Positions 54,787 through 63,276 are shown, counted from the stretch's first letter. The stretch is 64,000 nucleotides of DNA from Firmicutes bacterium ADurb.Bin182 (GCA_002070205.1 MWCU01000035.1:124001-188000), one strand, 5' to 3'. The notes: generated by a model not told the origin, from the letters alone. A program made the numbers and translations.

Positions 54787-54859
54787 ATCCCTACATAATA
54801 TCTTCACATCAATACATTAAAATCATCTCATGGAAGATCAATTGAAGGAGATGATTTTT

Positions 54860-55153
54860 TTGAATTGCTGTAATCATGAAGAGCATACAAACAAGAAAAA
54901 TATCAAAAATAAAGGCCACGCTTCGCACATACTGATGATGGCGTTATGCTGCGGTTTGCCTCTGTTGCTTCTGCTTGTATTGCCGGTCGTCAGTTCTTGG
55001 ATACCCGGTTCCGGTCAGTTTATAAACTCTATAATACCGTTTGCCTGTCCTTTGATGATGATCCTGATGCTGCCGTTGATGCTCAGAGACAGGAAGTGCA
55101 ATGATTTAAGCCATAATCACAGTCAAACGGATATTGATGATACAAACGATTAA
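54860..55153 (+). CDS. Small Cys/His-rich membrane protein
   Basis: 97 aa. Two hydrophobic helices (about 24-46 and 56-75) with Cys30-Cys31 and Cys63 within or beside them; a soluble N-terminus MNCCNHEEHT and a His/Asp-rich C-terminus (CNDLSHNHSQTDIDDTND). TTG 54860 is preferred because GAAGGAG lies 9 nt upstream; the ATG at 54851 abuts that site. It resembles small metal-locus membrane proteins often found beside CopA, but I cannot place it in a family with certainty. It ends 19 bp before the DUF2318 gene. Confidence 0.68.
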   Translation: MNCCNHEEHTNKKNIKNKGHASHILMMALCCGLPLLLLLVLPVVSSWIPGSGQFINSIIPFACPLMMILMLPLMLRDRKCNDLSHNHSQTDIDDTND

Positions 55154-55172
55154 CTTGTAAAGGGAGTAAAAA

Positions 55173-55703
55173 ATGAGCAAAAAAATAACAAGCAATAAGA
55201 AAAAGAAAACCGTAAAGACAAAGAAAGCTTTATTGGCGGTCTCAGGTGTCGCGGTAATAGCAATCATCGGGCTTTTGCTGATTGGCGGCAAAGATAAGAA
55301 GAATAATGCGGATAATGATGCGGTTCGTGAGGCTGACTCTTCCGGTAATGGCATAACCATTACGATCAGCGATATCACGGAGGAAGCGAGTTTTATTCCA
55401 TATCAAGCCGGAAATACGAAAATGGAAGTCATAGCGGTCAAGGCTACGGACGGAACGGTCCGTACGGCTCTGAATACATGCCAGGTATGCAATAATTCCG
55501 GATACGGCTACTATATTCAGGAAGGCGATGAACTGGTCTGCCAGAACTGCGGAAACCGGTTCAATATAGACCAGGTAGAAAAGCAAAGGAATGGCTGCAA
55601 TCCGGTACCGATTGACGAAAAAACCGACGACGGGACCACGATCACAATTTCCGATGAATTCCTCTCGAAGGCGACTCCGTTGTTTAAGAGATGGAAAATC
55701 TAA
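55173..55703 (+). CDS. DUF2318 membrane-anchored Cys-rich protein
   Basis: 176 aa. A Lys-rich N-terminus and one transmembrane helix (about 19-39) anchor an extracytoplasmic domain with Cys103-x2-Cys106, Cys123-x2-Cys126 and Cys142 in ALNTCQVCNNSGYGYY, LVCQNCGNRF and GCNPVPI. This is the DUF2318 signature, a predicted metal/Fe-S-binding domain often encoded with iron or other metal transport genes. GTAAAGGGAG precedes the ATG. It likely shares a transcript with the small Cys/His-rich gene upstream. Confidence 0.87.
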   Translation: MSKKITSNKKKKTVKTKKALLAVSGVAVIAIIGLLLIGGKDKKNNADNDAVREADSSGNGITITISDITEEASFIPYQAGNTKMEVIAVKATDGTVRTALNTCQVCNNSGYGYYIQEGDELVCQNCGNRFNIDQVEKQRNGCNPVPIDEKTDDGTTITISDEFLSKATPLFKRWKI

Positions 55704-55752
55704 AGCCCCCGGCGACTAAAAAGGATGTTTGAGATAGCCTGAATTTTTTTTC

Positions 55753-55800
55753 AACCTCCGTGCGCGTGTAACATAGCATTTGCATGGAGGTTTTATATTT
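55753..55800 (+). terminator. Terminator after the DUF2318 gene
   Basis: AACCTCCGTGC (55753-55763) and GCATGGAGGTT (55782-55792), an 11-bp stem with one G-T pair and an 18-nt loop, followed by TTATATTTT. Confidence 0.75.
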
Positions 55801-55849
55801 TCCACAGTCTCTTCCTGACAACGGTCAGCAGCGCGGGCTTTTGTTTCGC

Positions 55850-55878
55850 TTTACACAGGAATATTCAGAATCTATAAT
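55850..55878 (+). promoter_or_regulatory. Promoter of the beta-helix lipoprotein gene
   Basis: TTTACA (55850-55855), 17-bp spacer and TATAAT (55873-55878). Confidence 0.65.
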
Positions 55879-55946
55879 ATTATAATACCGATATGCAGTA
55901 ATTTGAAATCAATGTCAAAATCGGCGGAACTACGGGGAACCACATC

Positions 55947-57941
55947 ATGAAAAAGATACTATGCATCCTTTGCGCCGCTCTATCGGGTATATTGTTAATT
56001 TCCTGTGTCATGCCTGAGACAAGCAGAGATCTCAATGCAAATAACGATTCTGCTCCATCCGCTTTTACCGAAATCAGGAACAACAATCTAAAATGGCGGT
56101 TGGAGGACGGCTGGCACATTAGCACTGCCGGCGGCGAATCGGTCATGGAGGGCATCGGGCATTCGTGGGCTTATCTGGATGAAGGTGAATGGAGCGCTTG
56201 CACGATTCATCTTTTCTTTCAAATCAAGGCGGGAACCATTCATATAAACTTTTCAAGAAGCGAAGAAGAAGACGGGCAGAACCGTTACTTTGCCGGCGTG
56301 AGCAGAACCGTCTTATATCTTGAAAAACAGGTCGGCGGCGATTTTTATAGTCTTGCTTCGGCAGACATCGATCTGAATGACAACTGGCATGAAATGGAGA
56401 TCAAAAAATGCGGCAGCCTTATCAATGTCAGCGTTGACGGAATGTTGATTATCGCCTGCGAGGACGAGGAATATTTAGGCGCGGGGGGGATCGCATTCGA
56501 AACGCTGGAGGATTCGGATGTACTTCTTCGTGAAATAGATGTAACATCGGCTGCCGGCGCTTTGACAGCTCCGTCAATCGAAGAAATGACTTTACAGAAG
56601 GCGCAGCAGGCTCGCGCAGCTTTCAGCCCGGATGAAACGCACGATGGAGATCTGGTACTCAAAGGCTCTGATGTGCTGACCATTGAAAACGAGCAATTTC
56701 TGCAGCTCGGTAATATTTACATAAACGACAGCGCAAAGCTGATAATCAGAAACTCTACTTTAATGATGGGGCGCGGAAGCGTGCCGACCGTTCACGTCTA
56801 TATAAACATTGCGGAACGGGCGTCGCTCGTGATAGAACGCTCCATGATTATTGAGAAAAACGAAGAGGGCGCCGGAATGCTTATAGTGATACGCAATTTC
56901 GGAACGATGACGCTTTCGGATTCCCCGGCTGAAATCCATCTGCTTGAGCAATACGACGGCAGTCTGGAAATTCGAAACACGGAAATGATCAATGAAATCG
57001 GGGGGCTTTTGCAGGTCCACGGCGGGAGCACGCGCGTGTTTGATTCCGCCCTCGGCGCATTGGCTTTGACTGTACCGCAGGACGCAAATTTAACGCTGAG
57101 CGGTCTGAGATCAGGAGAATATTTAGAGTCCTTCGACATTCACGACTGGATTTCTGAAGCTGACTACGACCTGAAGCTCGAGCACACTGCAATACTCGAG
57201 GATCATCTTCGCCCGGGTCCCTTCGAGCGCGGATGGTTGTTCTTTCCCGACGCTGATTCTCATGTACGCCTTTCCGATTCGGAATTGCGTAAGGTATTTA
57301 TTGATCTTAACAGCGAAACCGTATCGTTCGAGAATCTGAAAATCGGGACGCCGAGCAGCCTTCGATACCGTGATATTGAGCTTGATGGCGTAATTGTAAC
57401 CGGTCAGTGGCCGTTCACGATGCATAACTCAAACGTCACGATTCAGGACTCCGATTATCTGTTTCTTCAACCCGGCGGATCTTCGAACCTCGTTCTGGTC
57501 GATTCACATGTGGTTGAATTCATCCCAAGGGATTTTTATGGAAACATATCATTTGACAATTGCACATGGACAAACGCGGGTGAAATCATCGGCGGTGAGG
57601 AATACCATTCCGGAGGTAACGATTTTACTATCACGGGCAGCCTGACGATAAGTCCCGAGTTGCGGGTTAATCTGCAATGGAAGGACGCGCGGGTCACGCG
57701 GGAATACACAGCATATATTACCGATTCCGTCGGCCGGCCGTTCCCCGGTCTTAAGGTTTCGATCGATGGACAAAATTATACGACGGATAAAAACGGCAAA
57801 GTGATCTTTCGCCTTACCTTCAATGAAAGCAATTATAAAGAGCTCACACAGTTAAAAATTGAAAATCAGGGAAAAGTTCTGTTTCAGCAAGGTATCGATT
57901 TCTTTACAAGCACTCCCGTAATCATTGCCCTTAAGGATTGA
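55947..57941 (+). CDS. Large surface lipoprotein with predicted lectin-like, beta-helix and Ig-like domains
   Basis: 664 aa. Signal peptide with lipobox LISC (Cys20). About 40-200: a jelly-roll domain like LamG/DUF1080 carbohydrate-binding domains (WRLEDGWHIS ... LNDNWHEMEIKKCGSLINVSVDG). About 225-590: short repeated strands (LIIRNSTLMMG, LVIERSMII, LEIRNTEMI, MTLSDSPAEI, VTIQDSDYLFL, LVLVDSHVV), the pattern of a right-handed beta-helix. C-terminus (about 595-664): a carboxypeptidase-regulatory-like Ig domain (PFPGLKVSIDGQNYTTDKNG). Probably a polysaccharide-binding or -degrading surface protein. No catalytic site was identified, and no partner genes adjoin it. Confidence 0.8.
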   Translation: MKKILCILCAALSGILLISCVMPETSRDLNANNDSAPSAFTEIRNNNLKWRLEDGWHISTAGGESVMEGIGHSWAYLDEGEWSACTIHLFFQIKAGTIHINFSRSEEEDGQNRYFAGVSRTVLYLEKQVGGDFYSLASADIDLNDNWHEMEIKKCGSLINVSVDGMLIIACEDEEYLGAGGIAFETLEDSDVLLREIDVTSAAGALTAPSIEEMTLQKAQQARAAFSPDETHDGDLVLKGSDVLTIENEQFLQLGNIYINDSAKLIIRNSTLMMGRGSVPTVHVYINIAERASLVIERSMIIEKNEEGAGMLIVIRNFGTMTLSDSPAEIHLLEQYDGSLEIRNTEMINEIGGLLQVHGGSTRVFDSALGALALTVPQDANLTLSGLRSGEYLESFDIHDWISEADYDLKLEHTAILEDHLRPGPFERGWLFFPDADSHVRLSDSELRKVFIDLNSETVSFENLKIGTPSSLRYRDIELDGVIVTGQWPFTMHNSNVTIQDSDYLFLQPGGSSNLVLVDSHVVEFIPRDFYGNISFDNCTWTNAGEIIGGEEYHSGGNDFTITGSLTISPELRVNLQWKDARVTREYTAYITDSVGRPFPGLKVSIDGQNYTTDKNGKVIFRLTFNESNYKELTQLKIENQGKVLFQQGIDFFTSTPVIIALKD

Positions 57942-58078
57942 TCGGCCGGAATGAATACTTTAAAAAAGGTTGTTTCCCGGCGAGAATGACTTTAACAAGT
58001 GAATTTGTCTCCCCGAATTGTTTATGTATGATGGACGGTGGTGCTTATAAACCTAAGCTAAGATAATAAGTATAACGC

Positions 58079-58138
58079 CCGCACTTACCCCGGTTAGGCC
58101 GGTTCAGACCTGATAACAATCGGCAGTGCGGTTTTTTT
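58079..58138 (+). terminator. Structured terminator after the beta-helix lipoprotein gene, possible small RNA 3' end
   Basis: CCGCACT (58079-58085) pairs with AGTGCGG (58125-58131), followed by T7. Inside, GCCGGTT pairs with AATCGGC (one G-T), leaving a 12-nt one-sided bulge on the 5' strand. A GATAAT at 58062-58067 could be a -10 box, but no -35 is convincing. The rest of 57942-58201 holds nothing recognised. Confidence 0.6.
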
Positions 58139-58201
58139 CAAGTAAATGTACAGAGAAGGCGATAAGGCAGGGGAGCAGCCTATAGCAACAGGCGCCCCTG
58201 C

Positions 58202-59128
58202 TCAGCCGAACATAGGCAGTTCATCAAAATAATCGAAAGCCGGTGCTCCGCCAATCATCGGTTCCCAATCGCCGTTCCGCTCAAAGTTGAAATAACCTTC
58301 AGTATCGTCCCATAGAACGAATTCCATGTACGTCTCCCCATCTGTTGAAGTAAAATATACCGGGGCTCCGGGCAAAAGGGTGCTTTCTTCATATGTGCCG
58401 TCATTATTTAAATAAACAGGAAGGTCTCTGGCAACAATAACTTCCGTGTATGATTCGCTTTCTGTATCAAGCACATATGTTCCTCTCCACTCGATAGTAT
58501 CATGAACGAAATAAACAGTTGTTATAACGTCCCATGTACCGACCGCATCGATATAACCGTTCGCCTCGAATCCGAAATCCTCGATCCAAGATACATACAA
58601 CGGCAGACTGAGGATTTCGAGCGGTTCGGAGCCGGAAAATGAAAACACTTTTGTTTCATAATCATCCGAACAGTAATCGTAGCTTACCACCAAATACGGA
58701 CAGGAGTCAGAGCTCAGCACAAAATATGCGTCCAGAAGGTAACCGGCATATATGTCCGCAATAAGTACGCGTTGTTCAGGGCCGCTTCCCGAATAGAGAA
58801 GAAACAGCGAGCCGTCCGAATTGATAATTTCAATCTCCGAAGCTTTCCCGTTTATATCGGCTATTACCGGCTCAGCCGGCGTTAATTCATAAATGCCGGG
58901 TTCAAGCGCCTCATGCGTCTTTAAAGCAGGGGAAACGAGCGGCGGTTCTTTGTTCTCCGGCTTTTCGGTCTCATCGGTTTCCGGTATGACGGGAGTATTT
59001 CTCCCGCCCTGTTCTTCGGGCTCGTTGTTTGCACCGTCAGAAGGAATAAACCGGATGCATGATGTAAGCAGCATAAGGACTGACAATATTAAAATGATAA
59101 AGATGATAATGGAGCTTTTTGATTTCAT
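58202..59128 (-). CDS. Lipoprotein, unknown function
   Basis: 308 aa, minus strand. Signal peptide with lipobox LTSC (Cys24), an acidic Pro/Glu-rich linker (about 30-65), then a beta-rich domain (about 75-305) with many Tyr/Ser/Asp. AGGAGG lies 4 nt before the ATG at 59128; a longer frame to 59155 lacks a site. No family recognised. It converges on the terminator of the beta-helix lipoprotein gene. Confidence 0.8.
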   Translation of the reverse strand: MKSKSSIIIFIILILSVLMLLTSCIRFIPSDGANNEPEEQGGRNTPVIPETDETEKPENKEPPLVSPALKTHEALEPGIYELTPAEPVIADINGKASEIEIINSDGSLFLLYSGSGPEQRVLIADIYAGYLLDAYFVLSSDSCPYLVVSYDYCSDDYETKVFSFSGSEPLEILSLPLYVSWIEDFGFEANGYIDAVGTWDVITTVYFVHDTIEWRGTYVLDTESESYTEVIVARDLPVYLNNDGTYEESTLLPGAPVYFTSTDGETYMEFVLWDDTEGYFNFERNGDWEPMIGGAPAFDYFDELPMFG

Positions 59129-59550
59129 AAGACCTCCTGTGCAAAAATGCAGCATATTAAGATGAGAAGAGGCTTTTTGGTTTTTATTGCATTTATATAC
59201 TTCAACTGTATCATTTATAATCGTTCATGTACAGCATTATTATGTAAATCATCGGTGCAGCTGTTGATTATATACAATAAAGTTAAATATGGCTTGATTT
59301 TGACTAGCATACGTTTTCTTTCGTTTGTCTTTTAACATTGAACCCTTCTATTTCTATTCGCGGTTATCAGTATAGCGCGATAAGTCAAAGAAAACAAAAG
59401 TTCCCGGGAACAAAAGCCTTGCAGGGAACAATGACGCATACAGTATTCTTTCATAGGTGCGGAGAATTTGATAAAATTTCGGAGAAAAGCTTAGGCAGTT
59501 CTATGCGTCTCCGGAATCTTGTACTGTTAACACAATGATAAAGAGTTCGT
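59129..59550. other. AT-rich intergenic region without recognised gene
   Basis: Short frames on the plus strand (59147-59335, 59338-59538) lack ribosome sites and look like chance. The left end must hold the minus-strand promoter of the lipoprotein gene, which I could not define. No repeat or terminator stands out. Confidence 0.5.
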
Positions 59551-60366
59551 TTAATCACCTGCAAATCTAGCCAGTTCATCCGTAAACATTTCTTTTTGAT
59601 CGATGAATAAGAAGTGTCCGCTTTCTTTAAAAGGCACGAGCATCGAATTCTTTATACTGTTATGTTGCACCTCGGATAACGCGGGTAATACGACCCTGTC
59701 ATGAATGCCCTGCATTATGAGCGTAGGGACACTGATTTGAGCGAGATCACTGAACAAGCCTTCTTCATCAAGCCAGGTTTCAGCGATTGAAACGGTCGAC
59801 CAGCCTGCGGCTTGTAAACCGAGATGAAATATCCAGTCCGACATCGCCTGCGAGACGGGCTTATAAAATATCATTTTACCGAAATCGCGCAGCATCTGAG
59901 GACGGTCTGTGTATGTGTGCCGAATGATATCGATAACATCCTGCCTCGGTAAACCGTAAGGGAAATAAGAGCGTTTTACAAGACTGGGAGCCGCAGCCGC
60001 GCATAACGCAAGTTTAGCTATCCCGTGACCGCCGTGACGCGCCATATACCTAACGGCAATGCCGCCGCCTGTTGAATGCCCAAGCAGCGCAATATCTTTC
60101 AGCTTCAATGTATCGATAACACATCTGACGTCGTCCGACAGTCGATCGTAGCCGTATCCGTGCCATGGCTTATCCGATTGTCCAAAACCACGGTAATCGA
60201 TCCCGATACAGCGAAATCCCAGCTTGGGCAGCATGTTAAATTGATACTCGAATAATTTATGGTTGCCCGGCCAGCCATGTATAAAAAGAATTGTATTGCT
60301 GCCTTCCGGGTTAAGGTCTTCTACGAATATTTTGACATCCGGCTCTACGCGTATAAAAAAACCCAT
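59551..60366 (-). CDS. Alpha/beta hydrolase
   Basis: 271 aa, minus strand. Alpha/beta-hydrolase fold with oxyanion region HGWPGNHKLFEYQ, nucleophile elbow GHSTGGG, acid Asp in MQGIHDRVVLP and catalytic His in ESGHFLF. The start 60366 has GAGGTGA 3 nt upstream; the longer frame to 60477 has no site. The HGWPG pattern is found in haloperoxidase- and esterase-like hydrolases; the substrate is unknown. Confidence 0.85.
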   Translation of the reverse strand: MGFFIRVEPDVKIFVEDLNPEGSNTILFIHGWPGNHKLFEYQFNMLPKLGFRCIGIDYRGFGQSDKPWHGYGYDRLSDDVRCVIDTLKLKDIALLGHSTGGGIAVRYMARHGGHGIAKLALCAAAAPSLVKRSYFPYGLPRQDVIDIIRHTYTDRPQMLRDFGKMIFYKPVSQAMSDWIFHLGLQAAGWSTVSIAETWLDEEGLFSDLAQISVPTLIMQGIHDRVVLPALSEVQHNSIKNSMLVPFKESGHFLFIDQKEMFTDELARFAGD

Positions 60367-60467
60367 ATTCTCACCTCGGTAATAGCTTATTCCTCTTATC
60401 AGTATTTGGTGCCGTAATACTGCGTCATAAAAACGCCGACTGTTTTCGGAAACGCTGAAGGAGTGAT

Positions 60468-60593
60468 ATGGCGGCAAAATACGACATGAGAATACTGCAA
60501 AGCGTGGTTAATTTTTTCAGGAGAAGGAATGCAATCAAAACGGAAAATGAGCCGTTTCAATATGAAAACGGGGGAGAAAGTGACGGCAAATAA
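60468..60593 (+). CDS. Possible 41-aa small protein
   Basis: A short frame (MAAKYDMRILQSVV start, GESDGK end) begins 4 nt after a strong GAAGGAG site. It is basic in the middle (NFFRRRNAIK) and acidic/Gly-rich at the end, with no membrane segment. It is divergent from the hydrolase gene. No family recognised; the support is only the ribosome site. Confidence 0.4.
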   Translation: MAAKYDMRILQSVVNFFRRRNAIKTENEPFQYENGGESDGK

Positions 60594-60684
60594 AACAGGA
60601 GACGTGGCTTAAAAGGATAGTTCAGGCAAAAAACTGTTTCAGAGGTTGTACAGAACAATAACAAACGCGTTACTGCGGAAATAA

Positions 60685-61248
60685 TTAAAGCAGATGTTCG
60701 AGCACTATTTTAATACCGATAGCGATCAGAATCACTCCGCCTGCGATCCCGGCATGCCTTTTAAACAGCTTGCCTAGTTTTTTGCCGGCTAAAACTCCGA
60801 GGAAGGAGAGGGTGAAAGCAACCGCGCCTATAATGACGGAAGCCAGAAAGATATCGCAGCCTGTAATCGCAAGACTGACCCCGACCGCCAAAGCGTCGAT
60901 GCTTGTAGCTACAGCCATAACAAAAAGCACTTTTGTGCAAAACGGATCGGCAATATCGCTAGGTTCTCCGCTTTTTTTATTGACCGACTCCACAATCATC
61001 CGTATGCCGATAAAACCTAAAAGCCCGAACGCGACCCAATGCGCAATTTGTTCAATATAAAAGCTGACTTTTGTGCCGGCGAACCAGCCCAGCATCGGCA
61101 TTAAGAACTGAAAAAAACCAAAAAAAATGGCTGTCTTCAAAGCCGGCGAAAACTTGAAATGCCTCAGCATGATCCCGTTGGTAACGGAAACCGCAAAAGC
61201 ATCCATGGCAAGCGCAAGCGCAATTAGGAGCATTGAAACAATATCCAA
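60685..61248 (-). CDS. mntP: Manganese efflux pump MntP family
   Basis: 187 aa, minus strand, six transmembrane helices arranged as two repeats, each with a membrane-embedded Asp motif: ALALAMDAFAVS and AVATSIDALAVGVS. A normal-length MntP. The start is TTG 61248 with GGAGG 6 nt upstream. MntP is often preceded by a yybP-ykoY manganese riboswitch, but here the leader is too short for one. Confidence 0.92.
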   Translation of the reverse strand: MDIVSMLLIALALAMDAFAVSVTNGIMLRHFKFSPALKTAIFFGFFQFLMPMLGWFAGTKVSFYIEQIAHWVAFGLLGFIGIRMIVESVNKKSGEPSDIADPFCTKVLFVMAVATSIDALAVGVSLAITGCDIFLASVIIGAVAFTLSFLGVLAGKKLGKLFKRHAGIAGGVILIAIGIKIVLEHLL

Positions 61249-61271
61249 AACGTACCTCCGTATCTTTAGTT

Positions 61272-61300
61272 ATAGTAATTACAACGAATAGTTATGTCAA
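61272..61300 (-). promoter_or_regulatory. Promoter of mntP
   Basis: Read on the minus strand: perfect TTGACA (forward 61295-61300), 17-bp spacer and TACTAT (forward 61272-61277). The forward strand has TAGTTAT at 61268 and again at 61290, about two helical turns apart, over the promoter; this could be an operator. Confidence 0.55.
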
Positions 61301-61420
61301 GGTTTAATCTGTATCAGTAATAATATTTAAGGATTTTTGCCTGATTTTTAAGCATGATTTTCCAATGCCGTCATGGATTATACTGACATGCCGGGAGCGG
61401 CCGCATTTTCTTTAAAACAG

Positions 61421-61449
61421 TTGACAACAAAAACTTTATGCTGTATATT
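61421..61449 (+). promoter_or_regulatory. Promoter of the tRNA operon
   Basis: Perfect TTGACA (61421-61426), 17-bp spacer and TATATT (61444-61449), 30 bp before the first tRNA. Confidence 0.75.
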
Positions 61450-61479
61450 AATATTCGTCGCGAAAATCCACGGTACGAA

Positions 61480-61557
61480 CGGGGTGTAGCGCAGTTCGGC
61501 TAGCGCACGTGCTTTGGGAGCATGGGGCCGGGGGTTCAAATCCCTCCACCCCGACCA
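61480..61557 (+). tRNA. tRNA-Pro (UGG)
   Basis: Acceptor CGGGGTG pairs with CACCCCG, discriminator A, CCA encoded. The anticodon loop TTTGGGA gives anticodon TGG. T-loop TTCAAAT. Confidence 0.95.
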
Positions 61558-61565
61558 ACAACCAA

Positions 61566-61640
61566 GGCCCCTTGGTCAAGCGGTTAAGACACCGCCCTTT
61601 CACGGCGGTAACAGGAGTTCGAGTCTCCTAGGGGTCACCA
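61566..61640 (+). tRNA. tRNA-Glu (UUC)
   Basis: Acceptor GGCCCCT with AGGGGTC (one G-T), ACCA end. Anticodon arm CCGCC-CTTTCAC-GGCGG gives anticodon TTC. T-loop TTCGAGT. Confidence 0.95.
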
Positions 61641-61663
61641 TTTTTCCCCCGTTTGGATTTCGT

Positions 61664-61740
61664 GGGCCTTTAGCTCAGTTGGTCAGAGCGGTCGGCTCAT
61701 AACCGATTGGTCCGGGGTTCGAGTCCCTGAAGGCCCACCA
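61664..61740 (+). tRNA. tRNA-Met (CAU, probably elongator)
   Basis: Acceptor GGGCCTT with AAGGCCC, ACCA end. The anticodon loop CTCATAA gives CAT. The sequence lacks the three G-C pairs of initiator tRNA in the anticodon stem; a tRNA-Ile2 (lysidine) identity is not excluded but less likely. Confidence 0.9.
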
Positions 61741-61750
61741 AACAAAATGT

Positions 61751-61827
61751 GGCCCGGTAGTTCAGTTGGTTAGAATGCCAGCCTGTCACGCTGGAGGTCA
61801 GGGGTTCGAGCCCCCTCCGGGTCGCCA
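61751..61827 (+). tRNA. tRNA-Asp (GUC)
   Basis: Acceptor GGCCCGG with CCGGGTC, GCCA end. The anticodon loop CTGTCAC gives GTC. T-loop TTCGAGC. Confidence 0.95.
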
Positions 61828-61831
61828 TTTT

Positions 61832-61907
61832 GCCTCGGTAGCTCAGCTGGTAGAGCAAGGGACTGAAAATCCCTGTGTCGGTGGTTCAACTCCACTCTGA
61901 GGCACCA
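61832..61907 (+). tRNA. tRNA-Phe (GAA)
   Basis: Acceptor GCCTCGG with CTGAGGC, ACCA end. The anticodon loop CTGAAAA gives GAA. T-loop TTCAACT. Confidence 0.95.
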
Positions 61908-61924
61908 AATTTGCTCCAGCCATT

Positions 61925-62000
61925 GCTGGTGTAGCTCAATTGGCAGAGCAGCTGATTTGTAATCAGCAGGTTGCGGGTTCGAGTCCCATCACCAGCTCCA
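61925..62000 (+). tRNA. tRNA-Thr (UGU)
   Basis: Acceptor GCTGGTG with CACCAGC, TCCA end. The anticodon loop TTTGTAA gives TGT. Confidence 0.95.
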
Positions 62001-62023
62001 TTGACAACCAAATAACTTATCGT

Positions 62024-62108
<85 letters not shown>

Positions 62109-62114
62109 CTCTAA

Positions 62115-62201
62115 GCGGGAATGGCGGAATTGGCAGACGCGCACGGTTCAGGTCCGTGTGCTGGCAACGGCATGCAGGTTCAAGTCCTGTTTCCCGCACC
62201 A
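62115..62201 (+). tRNA. tRNA-Leu (CAG)
   Basis: Acceptor GCGGGAA with TTCCCGC, ACCA end, long variable arm. The anticodon loop TTCAGGT gives CAG. Last gene of the tRNA operon. Confidence 0.95.
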
Positions 62202-62204
62202 GAT

Positions 62205-62230
62205 AAAAAGTCCTAATTTTAGGGCTTTTT
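62205..62230 (+). terminator. Terminator of the tRNA operon
   Basis: AAAAAGTCCTAA (62205-62216) and TTAGGGCTTTTT (62219-62230), a 12-bp arm with one T-G pair and minimal loop, ending in T5. Between here and 62506 I see nothing else except AT-rich sequence. Confidence 0.85.
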
Positions 62231-62506
62231 CTAATGCCGGGTTTTTCAGCAGGGGGGAGGGGTAGAGCATTATGCGAATGAGAGTTCTGAAAATTTTGCG
62301 TCTGCGACCAATCGGGAACTGTTTAACGCTACTTTGACCCTAGCTATCCTAATAAAACATGGGCTGATTTAGAAGCTGCATAACGTCAGAATTATGTCTT
62401 ACTAAATCAAATCTACATTAGTGCAATGTAAAATAATAGTAGTTTTTGCTTGCATTAACGAGCAGCAGCATTCAATGTTACAAAACTTAATCATAAGGAG
62501 GGCGCC

Positions 62507-63217
62507 GTGAGCAAGTCTGTTTTCTATTGTGCAGTTTGCGGTAGGTGTGGGGTATTAACATCGTATTATGATAATCAAAGAATGAACTGTACTTTTTGCG
62601 GACACGAAATGCAAAACAAAGGTTATGACAATTGGGACGAATTAAGTGAAGAAGAACGTGCTGCATTAAAAGAAAAATGGCGTAGTGATGCAAAAGAGAA
62701 AGGCACATTAAACGAAGAATTGTATCTCAAGCGGGCTAGTAAAAATGCATATAATAAGACACCAAATAATATTAGAACAATTACTGAAATAAAGACAACT
62801 TCTGGCGAAGGCAGTCTATGGATTGGTTTTGGTAAGTTTATAGCATACTCATCTATTGTTTTCACGGCAATCATCGGTGCTATTATTGGAAGTGTTTTTA
62901 ACAGTGAACTGGGAGGTTTTATCGGGTTTGTTATTGGTTTATTTGTAGGAGCTGTTGCTGCGGTAAACACTATGCTGCTTATAACTATCGCAGAAAACAC
63001 GTTAATAACGGCAAATAACATCACTGGGTATTATAAGCAATGTGTAACAAGTAAAGATGCCGGCTTCACAGAATATTGTAGTGAAGCGAAAACTGAAGTC
63101 AGGGCTGCTCCGAAAGAATTGAGCGAAGAGGATAAAAAAATCTTGAAAGAGAAAGCCGAAGAAATGGGCGTATCTTCCGAGTACCTTAAGTGGAAAGAAG
63201 AGAACTCAAAAAAATAG
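62507..63217 (+). CDS. Zinc-ribbon membrane protein, unknown function
   Basis: 236 aa. The N-terminal zinc ribbon has Cys8/11/14 and Cys28-x2-Cys31 (FYCAVCGRCG, NCTFCGHEM). A charged helical region follows, then two adjacent transmembrane helices with many Gly (about 105-130 and 134-160), and a Lys/Glu-rich C-terminus (LSEEDKKILKEKAEEMG). GTG 62507 has AAGGAGGG upstream. Its third-position A/T preference is visibly stronger than in neighbouring genes, which suggests a different origin. No family recognised. Confidence 0.75.
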   Translation: MSKSVFYCAVCGRCGVLTSYYDNQRMNCTFCGHEMQNKGYDNWDELSEEERAALKEKWRSDAKEKGTLNEELYLKRASKNAYNKTPNNIRTITEIKTTSGEGSLWIGFGKFIAYSSIVFTAIIGAIIGSVFNSELGGFIGFVIGLFVGAVAAVNTMLLITIAENTLITANNITGYYKQCVTSKDAGFTEYCSEAKTEVRAAPKELSEEDKKILKEKAEEMGVSSEYLKWKEENSKK

Positions 63218-63276
63218 TAAAGGATATTACCAACTCCATCATAATATAAAGGTTCTCGTGGTAATGATATCTTTTC

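Noticed and set aside
59147-59538. Short plus-strand frames between two minus-strand genes
   Set aside because: No Shine-Dalgarno, low-complexity AT-rich composition, no recognisable domain.
62177-62201. Attachment site at the 3' end of tRNA-Leu
   Set aside because: I looked for a second copy of the tRNA 3' end downstream to the window edge and saw none; no integrase gene either.
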